NCBI GenBank assembly: GCA_029532625.1
Contig: JARFXM010000009.1
Span: 310,001-374,000, forward strand
Reading direction: 5' to 3'
DNA: 64,000 bases
DNA from: Lomentospora prolificans
Taxonomy: Eukaryota; Ascomycota; Sordariomycetes; Microascales; Microascaceae
Shown here: positions 45,877-58,200 of the stretch, one piece after another
Numbering within the stretch: the first letter of the stretch is position 1
Layout of the letters: every line of letters starts with the position of its first letter
Made by a program: the position numbers and the translations under genes
Notes under the pieces: model-generated
The model's database searches: none
Told to the model about the DNA's origin: nothing
The model's input: only the letters and a program-made list of their open reading frames with translations

Positions 45877-48211
45877 TTAGTTCTGGTTGCTTCCCCGTCC
45901 ACCTCTCTTACTCCTATCGATATGCTTCCTCAACACCTTCCTAGTCTCCACCAAACTCCTCTTCTGCTTCGACTTGGCCTTGCCCAAGGTCATGAAGAAA
46001 TTCTTCTTCTTTGACTTCTCCTTGTTCGTCGTAGACTTGCCCTCAGCATACTTCTTCTCTCTCCTAATGGCTTGCGTAGATTTGTGTTCCTCACGTCCGG
46101 GCTTGCCCTCCTTGGCCATTGCGATCCTCTCCTCCTTGGTCGTCTTGCGCAGCTTGGCAGGCAGCTCGATCTGCTCGGCGGTCAGGCCTTCGTCGATATG
46201 GCGGGCCTCACGCTCCTTTTGACGCTGCGTCTTGACTCCCTGAACCTCCCTCTTCAGGCTCGCTTCCATGCGAAGCTCTTGGAGTTTGGCGAGATCGGCA
46301 GGTGTAAGGATGGTCGTGGTGGCGAGCTTAGAGATGGTTGCGACTTCAGAATCACCGTTCTCCTTGTTCTCTTCGGCGTCATCTTCGTCCTCGTCGGTCT
46401 TACGCTTCTTCGGCGCGGGTTCCTCCTCGTCATCGGAATGAACAACATCGATCCAGCCGCCAGAGTCATCACTATCAACAGATTCGACCTCCCAGTCGCT
46501 AGAATTATAACCATCCTCATCCTCATCACCATCCTTGTTACCCTCGCCATTGAGAGCCTTCTCCTCTTGTTTCCTCCTCTTCTGTTCCTCCTTCCACTTC
46601 TCCAGAAGGTCGAGACCCTCGATGCCACTCGCTTCCTCTTCACCAAACTTCTTGTGCTTGAGGTCTCCGGTCTTGAGACCGATGGTGGCATCCTTGCCGC
46701 GATCCCTCTTCCGTAGCAACTCGGCACCAACCTCACGGTACAATGAGAGCAGACCCTTGGCCGCCATCATGACGCCCTTATCTTTACTCTTCCTGTATTG
46801 GACGAGATCCTGGAGAAGGGTCTCGTTCATCGCAAGGGGCTGTCGGACACAAATCTCTCGAATAGCATTGAGACCGGCAGCGGCTACCTCACCAGCAGCC
46901 GCTTCTGAGACAAACTCATTCGCAATCTTCTGAAGGAGGGGCTCGATAGACTCGGGGGGAACAAGGCTATGCGTCCCCTGCGCAAGAGAAGCGAGAAATG
47001 AGGTGACGGATTGTTGCTTGGGCGTAAGGTACTTGTGGAACCAGGAGTAGAGAGAAATGAGGGTGAGCTTGTGGAGACCGACGAGCCTAGTAACGAGTTG
47101 GAGGACCAGCAAGCGGGTATCTAGGGAAAGCTTGGCCTTGGTGTTCTGGAGATGTTTTGTAAATAGAGCCTCGCTGAAAGTCTGAGGGTCGTGCAGTAGG
47201 TGAAGCGCCGAAAAGTTGAGCGGATGGGCCGCGTGCTTCTTCTTTTCCTGTCGGGTAATCTTTTCCTTGGCTCGCTCGAGGGCTTTAGCCTTCTTTCTCG
47301 TCTTCTTGTTGATACCCAACTGGTGCTGGACCTTCTTAATGTCAACGGTTTCCTCGTCGGAGCTTTCGTCCTCGAGCTCTTCGCGCTCCTTGTCGCCACC
47401 GAGGAAGAAGCGCACGGCACCGACAACAACCTTTTCGTTATCGGACAAACAGGCCTCCTTCATTACATCCACAGGCTTAGCATCGGTCCATATCTGACGC
47501 TTCCAGAGCTCTCGCGTAAGCTTGACAGCCCACAGAGCCTTGGCCGACTGGCGGTCGCCGGTAACAAGGTTGTAGAGCACGGTCTGTACCGTTCGATTCA
47601 GCGGGTGGTTTATAGACTTGGAGTTTGAGTTTCGAAGGTCCATCGTGATTTTTTGGAAGAGGAGAGCGCGGAGAGATTTGCTGGGCGACGACACGAGAAT
47701 GGGGAAGAGAGTGGTCAAAAGGCTCGCCGAGTCAACCACATCCTTGCGCCTCAGCAATACCAGACTACCCACAATCTTCTCTCGCAGGTCTGGATGTAGT
47801 ATCGCATGGTGCTGCGCCAAGATAGTTTTCAAGTCTTCGGGAAAGGTTCTCGTCTCTTCGATGTAGCAATCGGCGACGTGTGCGATCAAGTCAATAATGT
47901 TGTGGAAGGACTCGACGGATTCGGTAGTGGCGGTTGACGGTGAGACCAAGAAAATCTCTTTCTGCGATTCGTACTGCTGCCATTGTTTTAAGAAGTCCTC
48001 CTTGTAGGATCTTGGGTCAAAGGGTTAGCATCTCGACGTCTTCAGAAAGGAGCAATTAGAGGGGCTGGTGTACCTAGGATCACGGCGGATCTTGTTTTGC
48101 AAGCTCGCACTTGGGTTACAATTAGTACTGCAAATGGGATTAATTCATAGAATTATCTTCTTACAAGTCCGCGTCAATCTTTTCGAGCGCCGCTACCTTT
48201 CGCTTCACCAT
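45877..48211 (-). CDS. SDA1: Ribosome biogenesis protein SDA1
   Basis: SDA1 is a nucleolar pre-60S factor needed for large-subunit maturation and nuclear export. Three exons, 48165-48211, 48074-48109 and 45877-48010, give 738 aa. The two short 5' exons encode MVKRKVAALEKIDAD and ASLQNKIRRDPR, and exon 3 starts SYKEDFLKQWQQYESQKEIF, all at the SDA1 N-terminus. Family features include EFRAFFxLTL-like SPSTATTESVESFHNIIDLI, the HEAT-like all-helical body with HLLHDPQTFSEALFTKHLQ and YSWFHKYLTPKQQSVT, and the long acidic stretch DEDEDGYNSSDWEVESVDSD. The C-terminus contains GKPGREEHKSTQAIRREKKY, a lysine-rich region and a FFMTLGKAKSKQKRSLVETR tail, ending RSKRGGRGSNQN. Both introns have good borders. 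Confidence 0.96.
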
Positions 48212-51200
48212 TTTGTCGGATTTTGCTGGCAGTGGGATCAGGATGGTGTATACTGAACTGAGGGGACTCGAAAATTTCGGGCAACTTTTTCCCATAAATT
48301 TCTTATCTTATCGTTTATCTTATCAGACCCTAGCCCCACATGAAGACTGGAGGCCGTGTCACGGTTGGCTGTGGCACATGCATGGGCCGGGGAAGGGGCT
48401 GGCAGCCGGCAAGGAGAGCCTTGAGGACCGTTGTCGCATTCAACAACTGATGACAGTTGTATATACCAAGTCATGGAGCTTGCATTACTCATCACGGTAT
48501 ACAACCATGATGCACAATTTACAATCGTTCCACTACATGGTCATAGTCGCGGCATCAGCATCATGAAGCTGCATGCTTTACTAAATGTCGTGCGACGACA
48601 ATCAAATTGAGAAACCCATAACAAAAAAGATACGGGACGTAGACATATTAGATCATGAACCCCGGTCACTGCCTTTAGCGCCAAGGACTTAGTCGACGCT
48701 GCTCTGTTTCTCCGTGACACATGCCCTAACAATGTTGACTCCTTCCGCCAAAAGCCCGGTGACGCGCTGGAGGTGCAAATCAGCTAGCAGTGAGCATCGG
48801 TCTCTGCATCGAGGCAGAGGCTAGTCAGGGGTTTAATGAAATTTTGTCTCAACTTTCAGACCAACAGAATGTGACACGTGAGACTGAGGTCCAGTTCAGC
48901 CTTCATTTACCCAAATGAACTCAGGACAGGGGAACTCGGCGAGAGTCAGCGTGAGCCAACCTCGAGTACTACCCATGTACGTCCAAGGTAGAGGGGAGGA
49001 TTTACGAATGTGGCTAGCAATCCACTAACCTACTACAAAGAGCCAACTGCGCGCACATGGATGAGGCACCCTAAACCAAGGCGGAGGGAACCTCGCTACG
49101 AAAGTCCAACAAGATGTCCATCCATCAGCTTTGCGAGGACTTGTCACCCCGCTTTACCACCCAGCCTACTACAAGGTCTGACTAAGGGGTTTTAAACACA
49201 TTAGCCCCTTAGCCGTGTGGTCCATTGGAAGATTTCTGCCTCCAATCCAGTCTTGTTGTCTCTTTTCACGTAATTTGGCCAAGGTCGGGAAGGCGCGAGA
49301 CATGGGGCTGCGAGACGCAAAGGAGCAGGGCGCCGGCATCGTGGAGATAAGCTGCCACCGAGAGTTTTAGACTTTTTTATCGGCGATTTGAAGATATTGA
49401 CAGTCGTTGAACCGTGATCTGTGATCCGTGATTTTATCGATCTAAAATCTCTATCGTCGGACGGGATCGGCGATATGTGTCGTCAATCCGGTGGGCATTG
49501 ACTAAACCTCAATGTGGCTAAGATCCCAAGGGTGCGGACGGCATTAGCCTTGGCTTGCAGTAATCTGCTGGAAGAGTGGGTCCAGAAAACTGGAGTGCCT
49601 TGAAAAGGTGGCGGCTCGAACTCGGGCCTGACTCTTCACCTCTTCGACAGGGGATGGCAAGCTGAACAACCGGAGGAAGGGCGGAGACCGAGAAAATGAC
49701 GACTCGCACCCAGAGCCATCCAGGTTCTCGAGGCGAAAATTCCAGGGGAAACTAGATGTGACAACACGTCGTCGCCCGATAATCTGAGCCTAACCATTAC
49801 TCACTTGGGGAGATGGAATGGATCCACGCTGATGTAATAGCGCCGTCGGCCCATTCCATCTTACACCGAAAGTCCGCCGGCGATACGAGCAAGCAGAGCT
49901 CTCACTTCACCAAAGCCCAACAAAATGCTCCGTGTCGCACACCGTAGACCGCCGCATGGAGTCCACCCCATCATGGACTAGCCATCCTGGCAGCGTAACG
50001 CGGATTCATAGACTATTGGCTCGAAGAGTTTTCTAAGGGGTAGAGGCGGGAGGGCGGTCCGTTCGAGGCGAAAAGGTTCCGTGCCAGGGTGCGAGGAGGT
50101 GGAATGGAGTATTGGTGCCGACAGTTATCGAAGGTCAGACCACCGTTGGCCGATATCGTGGGCTCGCCTTCCGCTGGATTCGGGCGCAGGATTGTTCAAG
50201 GGGTATCGCTTGTGGCTCGCATTAGGCCGCATGCAAAGGTATGACTGAAGATAACGCCATATCGAAGGATTCCATCGAACGCGGCGTCGTTTTCCGTTGG
50301 TCGCATGTAGAGACGTATCAATTCCCCGTTCTGCGAATGCCCAATGTCCTCCTAACCAACCACACAGACCACGGGTAGGTGGGCGCGTGTGCGGTAGTGA
50401 GTCAAGCAAGGCGTCGTTCAGACCGAGATAATGGAAAATTGCAATTCTCGGTCCTGCGGAGGCTTCCCAGATTTATTACTTTGCCCACGCCCGGTAACCT
50501 CGGGTACCAAAATCTATCGGCCGAAGGCTCTGGTTCGCTGAGATGCTTAGCGTACCGGACCCGGCGCAGACTCTCCGAACGCCGATAAGGCTAGGCACCA
50601 CAGCAAACTCTTTATCCCCCCCCCAAACTAAAGGGGTATGGGAACGCGGGTACGGGCGTTTAATGGGTCCTTTTGGCTAAGCTTGCCATGGCACCCCGGT
50701 TTGCAAGGCAAGAGCTCGCTCGCGGACGACTGACGATCCAATCCGCGTTCCGTAGGCACGCCACATGCATCCCGGCGCATCACATAAACTCTCGAAAAGC
50801 CGTGACACGCTGAGCGACGTCAAAGCTCGAAAACTTCAGGGACAAGACCAATGTTTACAAAGTATCTTAAAATGGCTTTCCTTTTACGAGTTCTATTCTT
50901 GGAAAGATCCACTGTTCGAATTCACATGCAAAGCTTGCGTGCTCAAGCTTGCCCTGAGGGCAAAGTCTAAAGCCTTCTGTAGACAAAATCGCCATGCGTT
51001 CGAAGAGCAAGAAGTGGACTCGAAGCCGCCACAGGTCCACCCCCTCGCCATCCAGACTCTGATAGGTGGTCCCTGAAACCAGATTTACTTGTAGAGCCAT
51101 CGCAATAGGTCAAATCACATCGCGCAAATCAGGGCGCAATCCTGATACGCTGAAAACATCATGTTTCGCTGCGCCAGTCATGTGTTTGTTGCGCCATCGG

Positions 51201-52400
51201 GACCGGTCCCAAATGTCACAGCTCCACTCTTTTTCTTTTTACAATGTTCGATCCCAGCAGAATCCACTTCTCGTACCCAACAAACTCGGGGTTTTTCTTT
51301 TTGCCATTGCAGTTGTGAAGATGACGAAAAAAAAAATAATATGGTGATTCAGTAATTGTAAAGAATGTTCTTCGTACATTGTAATCTTTACGAGCAGAAC
51401 CTTTCCGAAGTGAAAAGATTGCACGAGTGTGTCCTCTTCTTGACAGACGGCTTCCAGCACCGTGCCGGACGCCCCACTTTTTCGGCGAATGGCCCCACCT
51501 CGCCCGAACGCCGAATACCGCCAAGAAACCGAACCACGCTTTGGCAAATGGCGAACCCCGTGACTCACCAGCTGGGTTTACCGATTTCCCAGAGCTGACA
51601 GATCAGATGCACCCGCCGAAACGCGCGATCCAATCTATTTTCCGCGAAGAGGTTCGCGGCAGGGTTACAAAGCAGTCGTTGGAAATGCGGGAGAGAACAA
51701 GAGGTTTTTGTCAGCACCCTGGACGCTGAAAAAAAAAATGGGAAAAGAAATTTTGGGGATGTTGGTGCAAAGCGACAAGATGTCAATTGCGAATTTGGGT
51801 TGCAGCTCCGATTATCGAGCTCCACTGTTCGGGGGAAGCCCGGTGGGTCGCTGTTCGTGATTGCTAGCAGGAATCCGAGTATTAGGCTTTCTCCGAACTA
51901 GAGCTAAAATGTCATTTTTTGTTGTTATTTTGGGGGGGAGGGAACACTACCCATTTTTTTTTGTATCGGACCCTCTTTTTTCTTTTTCTTGTTAGCCGCG
52001 GAAGACGTGCAAATGCGTCTCGGATGGGTGGATATGACATGTTTAAATGGTTGCATCTCCAATACTTGTTGAAGGGAATCATGATCACATCGAATATATA
52101 AAGACATCTCCCAATCCCCCTCATTTCCCGGATCCATTTTCAAGTCATCACCAGATCGCATCAAGCCATCCATCAGATTCAAACAGCTCTATCCCTTCAG
52201 AGCCAATCATCAAAAGCTCATCAGCCACCACCGTCAAGGCTCACTCATACACATACACACTAAAACCGAACAGACTCTTCTCAGTCACAACAACACACTT
52301 CTTACATTCACCACCTCACACTTCTTACCAATCTCTTTTTGAAAAGAAAAAGAAGAAGAAAAGAAAATTCGTCAGGTCAACAACAAAACAACAGTCAACA
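48212..52400. other. Gene-poor interval upstream of the repeat-protein gene
   Basis: In 4.2 kb no gene with a motif or coherent splicing is seen; open frames stay below about 120 codons and overlap on both strands. It should hold the SDA1 promoter at the left and the promoter and long leader of the repeat-protein gene at the right. Confidence 0.4.
52095..52102 (+). promoter_or_regulatory. TATA box of the NNFxGxxP repeat-protein gene
   Basis: TATATAAA lies about 300 bp before the ATG at 52401, followed by a C/A-rich leader of some 270 nt without other strong signals. A TATA box with a long unstructured leader is typical of inducible, highly transcribed fungal genes. Confidence 0.55.
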
Positions 52401-52811
52401 ATGTTCTCCAAATTCTTCGACAGCATCTCCAGGCACGGCTCTCCCGCCCAGACGCCCTCCGCCTCGCGCGCGCCCACTCCTTTGTCCTCTCGCCCTGCCT
52501 CGCGCCGCTCCTCCGTCGTCTCTTCCCACGCCGAGGAGTTTGCACCCACCTTTGAATCCCACAACAACTTCCCCGGCACGAATCCCTCGGCCGCGGCTAC
52601 TCTCACCATGGAGTCCGGTAACAACTTCACCGGTGCCACTCCTCCCGCTCGCCGCGGCGGTGATGCGGCCAACAACTTCGGAGGCTTGAACCCCAAGAAT
52701 GGTGTGAGGAATAACTTCACTGGCGCGACGCCCGCGGGCAAGGTTGACGTCAACAACTTCTCTGGTGCCAACCCCAAAAAGTGGAGGAATAACTTCCCCG
52801 GTGACAACTAA
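52401..52811 (+). CDS. NNFxGxxP repeat protein (136 aa), unknown
   Basis: I do not recognise a family. The protein begins MFSKFFDSISRHG, an amphipathic stretch with three Phe, then a Ser/Pro/Arg-rich linker to residue 45. Six near-identical units follow: NNFPGTNP (55-62), NNFTGATP (74-81), NNFGGLNP (91-98), NNFTGATP (104-111), NNFSGANP (118-125) and NNFPGDN (130-136, ending the protein). Spacing shrinks from 19 to 12 residues, with small polar or basic residues between. No signal peptide, membrane helix or cysteine is present. The ATG at 52401 is chosen because the in-frame upstream part (from 52047) runs through the TATA-associated leader and looks non-coding. Asn/Gly/Phe repeats recall low-complexity assembly-prone sequences, but no activity follows from this. 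Confidence 0.65.
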   Translation: MFSKFFDSISRHGSPAQTPSASRAPTPLSSRPASRRSSVVSSHAEEFAPTFESHNNFPGTNPSAAATLTMESGNNFTGATPPARRGGDAANNFGGLNPKNGVRNNFTGATPAGKVDVNNFSGANPKKWRNNFPGDN

Positions 52812-53528
52812 GCAATTCCGAAAAAAGAATGACGATCCATTTTTACACTTACGGATTTCAGCTGGATGTTGAGATGATGACGAAGGAATGTATGGAAAGA
52901 GACACAAACACATCACCGAGACACAAAGTCTCCAACTACACCACACATGCAGTTCTTGGCTTTTGTTTTCTTTTATCAACAAGAAGAGATACCCCCCCTC
53001 CCCCCGGTAGACTTGGGCGTCTGGCATGTAGACTTGGGCGTCTGGCATAGCGAAGCAAGCATTCTGGCTTGTCTACAAAGAAAAAGAGAAAAAAGAGAAA
53101 GTTTTTAAAAAGAAGGAAAATTTTACTGGGCACTTTACATGAGAGAAACAGAATCATAATATCTACCTAATACTCGCAACTCAGAATCCAATTTTAATAA
53201 TAATAGAAGAAGACTCTCCAAGTCTGAGTAACAACCAATGTATAAAATCCTGAGACCCAAACCGTGAATCTTCGTGGTGTGGATTGAACCGTCCTTGCAT
53301 CATAAGTGAGGGTGTGTGCACGCTCGTCGATCCCGAGCTTTGCAAACCTAATTCGCTCCCTGAGCGAGCGCCTGACGCCATGCTAATGAGTGATTTTCGC
53401 AAAAAGAGATGGAAATAAACAAGCCCATTCATCATCGTGGTTCACGTAGGAACATCATAAAAGTGTCATAACCGTCTGCCTTCGCCATACCAAAAAAGCA
53501 ATGCTCACCGCGTCACATAACCCAAATC
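52812..53528. other. Convergent intergenic region with a 21-bp tandem repeat
   Basis: The region is the common 3' space of the repeat-protein gene (+) and the cysteine-rich membrane protein gene (-). No gene is seen. Confidence 0.5.
53007..53048. repeat. 21-bp tandem duplication
   Basis: Two exact head-to-tail copies, 53007-53027 and 53028-53048, each contain GACTTGGGCGTCTGGCAT. The unit sits in a 3' intergenic space just after a C-rich run. It looks like a recent slippage duplication. Confidence 0.9.
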
Positions 53529-55204
53529 TCAAGTTGCAGTCGTCGTCGTCGTCTCAGTCGTGTCAGGCGTCCATCCCGCCGCAGTCTGCCCCATCAATCG
53601 ACTGTCCGCCGGCCCATAATACCCATGAAACTCGCCCGCCTCGCTCACAACATCCAGCTGCGGCGCACCCCTCCCCGCCGCACTATTACTCCTCTTATGC
53701 CCCTGCGCCGGCGGCGCAAGCCCCTCGCCTCGCCCAGCAGCAGCAGCAGCAGGACCACCACCACCACCAGCAACCACCACGCTCTTCTGAAACCCCCTTC
53801 CGGGGCTCGCGTTCCTCGCGCCCGCAACCTCTGTCTTTGTTGCCACGGGATCGGCCGGCAACTCGACGACGCGCTCACCAGTCTCCAGCTCCGCAATTTC
53901 ATCCGGCTCCGTCTCACTCCCCATGCCCGCATCTATGCTCCCAGACGTCCTGCTCCCAGACGCCCGCGTGCTGCTTATCGCCGTTCCATCGCTCTTCGTC
54001 CACGTCCCAGGCGTGTTCCGGCCCGTCGAATCCGTGCTCGACCGGTGGCTATGCCGCCTTGACGAGAGCCCGCTGCCGCCACTCGGCGTCGACCCCGACC
54101 GGAACCCAAAGAGTGAGGGCGACTCCGACGTGCTCCTATGGCGCGCCCGCGGCGACATGTCGGTGCTTAGGCTCTCCACTTCGGCAGTATCGGCGGTACC
54201 CTTGAAGTAGTCGTTCGTGTCGGCTTGCGATCCCGGCGTCGTCGAGTTCGGCCCGCTTTCTTTTACGACCTTGGCCACGTGGTTGAGGCGTCTGATGATG
54301 AAGAAGGCCACCGTGAGGATGATGGCCAAGAGCGCAATCGCCCCTCCTACGGCGCCGCCGATCTGAGCCCCGCTTAATCCGCCGCCGCCGCCACCGGCTT
54401 CCGTGACCAGGGGGCTGACCTTGGACACCACGCTGGGGTATTGTTTTTCGAATGTTGTTCGCGAGGGAAGGGTACCCCCCGTGGGTTCCGAGTCCGCCGC
54501 GAGCGTCATAGTAGTCGTCACGGTTCTCGTGAGCGTCTTTGTGTCGTCTCCGTCGGTCGTCGTTACCGTTTGGGTGAATGTGTTCGTTAACGGCTCGGTG
54601 GCGTAGCATTGGTCGCTCCCACAGGCGTATCCGTTCCTGCAGCACCCGTAGCCCAGCTCGGCTGGGCAGAGATATGAATTCGCGGAGCAGTCGTGGGAGT
54701 AGGATACGCCGCCGGCCACGGGCACGCACTGCCCTCCCCTCTCGCAAACGGATCCGACCGGACAACACCCGCCTACAAACGCACACATCATTGTTAGCAT
54801 TCGGCCCTCTCTGCGTCTCCAGCATACAGAAGAAAAAAAAAAAAGAAAGAAAGAAAGCATCAATTCTTACCTCCAACATCCGCCCCGCACGCATAATACC
54901 CCGTCCGGCCATTACACGTCACTGGACCCTCCGTCATAGCAAAGCACGACTGTGTCCCACACGTATACCCGGACGTGCAGCACCCTCCCCCCAGGTCATC
55001 AGGACACAGGCTAAAGCTCGCGGGACAGGCCGTGATGACGACCCTTCGATCGAGGCGGGGGCCCGGTGTAACCTTGGCCGGCGCCTTGGATACTCGGTGG
55101 ATTCCGTCTCTCCGGCGGATTTCTGCGGCGTCGATAGTCATCAAAAAGGCAGCTATGAAGAGCGTCGCTGCGCATCGCGCCGATAAAGTCGGTCTCTCCC
55201 CCAT
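53529..55204 (-). CDS. Cysteine-rich single-pass membrane protein (525 aa)
   Basis: Two exons, 54871-55204 and 53529-54772, join in phase 1 with a 98-nt intron that has GTAAGA, a GCTAAC branch site and TAG. Residues 1-26 form a signal peptide (CAATLFIAAFLMTIDAA). Three cysteine modules follow: CPASFSLCPDDLGGGCCTSGYTCG..C, CNGRTGYYACGADVGGGCCPVGSVC..C and CSANSYLCPAELGYGCCRNGYACG..C. Each has the CC plus GYxC pattern of granulin-like or small wall-anchored fungal domains. A Ser/Thr-rich stalk and GGGGGG precede one helix at residues 249-271 (IGGAVGGAIALLAIILTVAFF) and a basic stop RRLNHVAK. The 250-residue cytoplasmic tail is Ser, Gly and Ala-rich and low complexity. Topology suggests type I surface protein, perhaps a sensor or cell-wall anchor; function unknown. 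Confidence 0.78.
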
Positions 55205-58200
55205 AGCTACAAAAGATAACCAAAAGGTCCCCGTGGATGCGATTCGTTTCGTTTCTTCCTGCCCAACGACGCTTCTGGGATTTTTTTTTTTCTTTTGGCG
55301 AGACCGACAAAAGATTCGAGGCGGAACTGAGATATTGGGCTCGGATTAATCGCGCAAGGGCTGGGGACCTCTGCTTGGAGGGTAGAGCGCGGTAATTGTA
55401 CGAAAATGGGATTGACGGGCTCGGGGCGGGGGAAATGGCACAAAGGGCTTACGATCCTACGCTGGGCTGAGGTGTGTTGCGTGTTCGGCCAGCGTCGATT
55501 TCTCAGTTTCTTACTCGCGTGGCTCTCAGCGGAACTACCTGAGGCGGTACCAGGCATCAGCTGGCGAGAGAGCGAAGCATCATAAGACGATCGGAGGTCA
55601 AAAAGCTTTATTATTCTCTCCACATGTCTTTCTGGTGGGAGTCAAGAGAATGAAGGTTCGAAAGAAAAATTGATTATCCCCAACGCCTCGGAACTCGCGG
55701 GGGAAGGCTTCGAAAAAGAAATATGGCATCAGTGATCGTTAATTGAATGAATGCTGGCGTCTTCCAGAGCCTGGTCCAGTCCACGTAATTCTCCCCCATC
55801 AGGTATCACGCACGTCGCCCACGCCCTGCTGGCAACCAAAACTCCCGAAAGGGAAAAAAGTGGCTGGCTCACCAAGAAGGAGAAGAAGAGCTGCAGCAAC
55901 TAGGAGCGGCGACACCAACGGTTGCGCATCGCCCTCCTCTCCCGCCGGCATGAGAAGGTTATCGAACACCTTATTTGCTGCGGCTGAGCCTGCATTGCTG
56001 TAAGCGCCATGACCGGACATCACACAAGCCAATCGAATCTCTCACCAGTTCCACAGCCACGCTGCCTGTTGGGTCTTGGGATGAAGAACCTAGACGGATC
56101 GGCCAGCCTGTGGGAAGCTCACCAGTTTCCCAATAACCAGTCTCCCATAGTAAGCTGAGGAAAAAGAAGGAGAAGAGAAAAAGAAAGAAAAATAATAATA
56201 TCAAAAAAGAAGGGGAATAAAAAAAAATGGGTTAAGGACAAAAGTGTGGGCCGACGACATGCGTTGTCACCACTCGCGGTCGGTAATACATGGAGGCTGG
56301 TGATATAAATGGAAACCTTGCCAGGCTGGCTCTCTCTTCCCTTTTCCTCTGCGTCGTTCCCCGCCCACGGCCGCATAGCCATTGCCCCAAAAAGAGTCGT
56401 AAGATGCTAGGCAATGCTGCCTGAGAACGACATCAGGAACTGCCGAAAATGCAACGGTTGATTTCTCGTGATATTTCATCGCACAGCCTCTGTTAGATAC
56501 ATTTTTTTTCTCTTCTTTTCTTTTTCTTTTTTTGTCTTTTTACGCACTTTCCCTTTTCCCTCTTCTCTTTCTATTGAGTGTGCACTTACACGGCATATAC
56601 GGAGGTTGCAATCCGGGAGCTTAAAAAGTCGCACTGACGCCGGACCTTGCGGAGTCCGGGCTTGGGCCCCGACCGATTCGGGGTGACGAATTATCATGAT
56701 CAATCGACGGTCTCCCGTCGTTCATCAGGGTCATACGCAAAGGGAATAGCCCTTCCACCCTTCCCCGCAAAAATACGGGGATGTGAGACTCGAGAACTCT
56801 CGACGAAAGGCAAGGGAAAGAGAAAAAAAAAAATTAAGAATAAAAAGAGGGAAAAAAAAGAGGCTCAGCTCCCCCCCATTCCCCTTTTTGCCCAAAATCC
56901 GGCCTCTCGGGAGCACCAGCACTCCTCCGTTTCCTAATCCGGCCACTCCACCAGACGGGATTTGTTCGCTTCTCCCCGTAACCCAGACAGCTCAAACAGC
57001 AGCGCAACCAACCCACTGCTCGGTCATGGTTTTGACGTACTTATCAGGATTGCAATTGATCCGCGTTCCGGGTCCGGACCTGGATTTCGGTATTGCTTGA
57101 TATCCAGCAGGCAGCCAGTCCATCTGGATTGCCCCAAACAAACCCGCTCTCGTGCTTCAGTTTAAGTTCCGGCCCAGCTGCCATACGAGTGCGTTTCAGA
57201 GGTCGCCGGCGGCTTCGGTGACCATGGATCCGCCCATTTAAGTAAGGCACGTCAATATAGAAGATGGCAACATCGGAGAGCCACCCATGAAGCTCGGTTA
57301 GAAATAAGACAAACACGTCCCGCACCATCTCAGGTCCACTCTTTCAATCCAGTCATATCGTGTCAATCTATGTTTCCCTCGACGCCCGACTCGGTGGGCT
57401 TCGATGAGCAATAGCCTTGTGGGGTGGGGGAATGGACCGGCCAAGCCCCGCCAGTACCGGATGTAAGCGGGGTTTGTCTAGCATTCAAAGCAATATGCAA
57501 TATCCAGGGACATCCCATGGGTCATCTATCTAGACATGCGTTGGTTCACTGTCGAAGTGGATGGGAGGGGCGCTAGGGAGGGGAAGCATAGTTCCGCACG
57601 GATAACTTCATCTCGCCAGCCGTCTGGTTGGTTAAGCTAGATGTGCTAGATGATATTTACATAGACGTGCCGCCTTGCTTTATCGAAGTGAGATGGTCCC
57701 TTGAAGGGGTCATTCTCGTGACCACGGCTATCCTTGGGGTCGCAATTCTCGTGCCGCGCTGAGGAGCTAGTTACCCCGCGACGGCTGGCTTCAAATAACA
57801 AGCAATGAGATCGCTAAAACAGAGAAGGGAGGGGAGGGATACCGGTCCGGTAGGCTGAGCTCCCATCGTCTAATGCAAACCACCGCCCGAACGGGAAACC
57901 CTCAAAAAGTACACCATGCACGATCGTGAGAGGCAGGACACATGCAGGCAGAGATGCGGCCTCTAACTAACAGCAAAACAAAGTTCTGCAGCATGCGCGG
58001 GACGCATCTGGGAGGGTGGCAGAGCAGGAACTCGCTCCCGCCAACCCGGAACGTCAGGAGGCTGCTGGAGAAATCAATATCCGCGTCGGGTTCTCGTTCC
58101 TTTGCGGAGAATCGAGGGGAGGAAATGCCGAGTTGAATACTCCGAGAGGTGAAACCGAAAAATGCTCTAGTTCCGTGCTTTGGAGGGTTTCTTCTAATCC

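Noticed and set aside
46072..46716. 214-codon plus-strand frame
   Set aside because: Antisense shadow of SDA1.
54136..54912. 258-codon minus-strand frame
   Set aside because: Same strand but a different frame from the cysteine-rich membrane protein; basic low-complexity content and no conserved motif.
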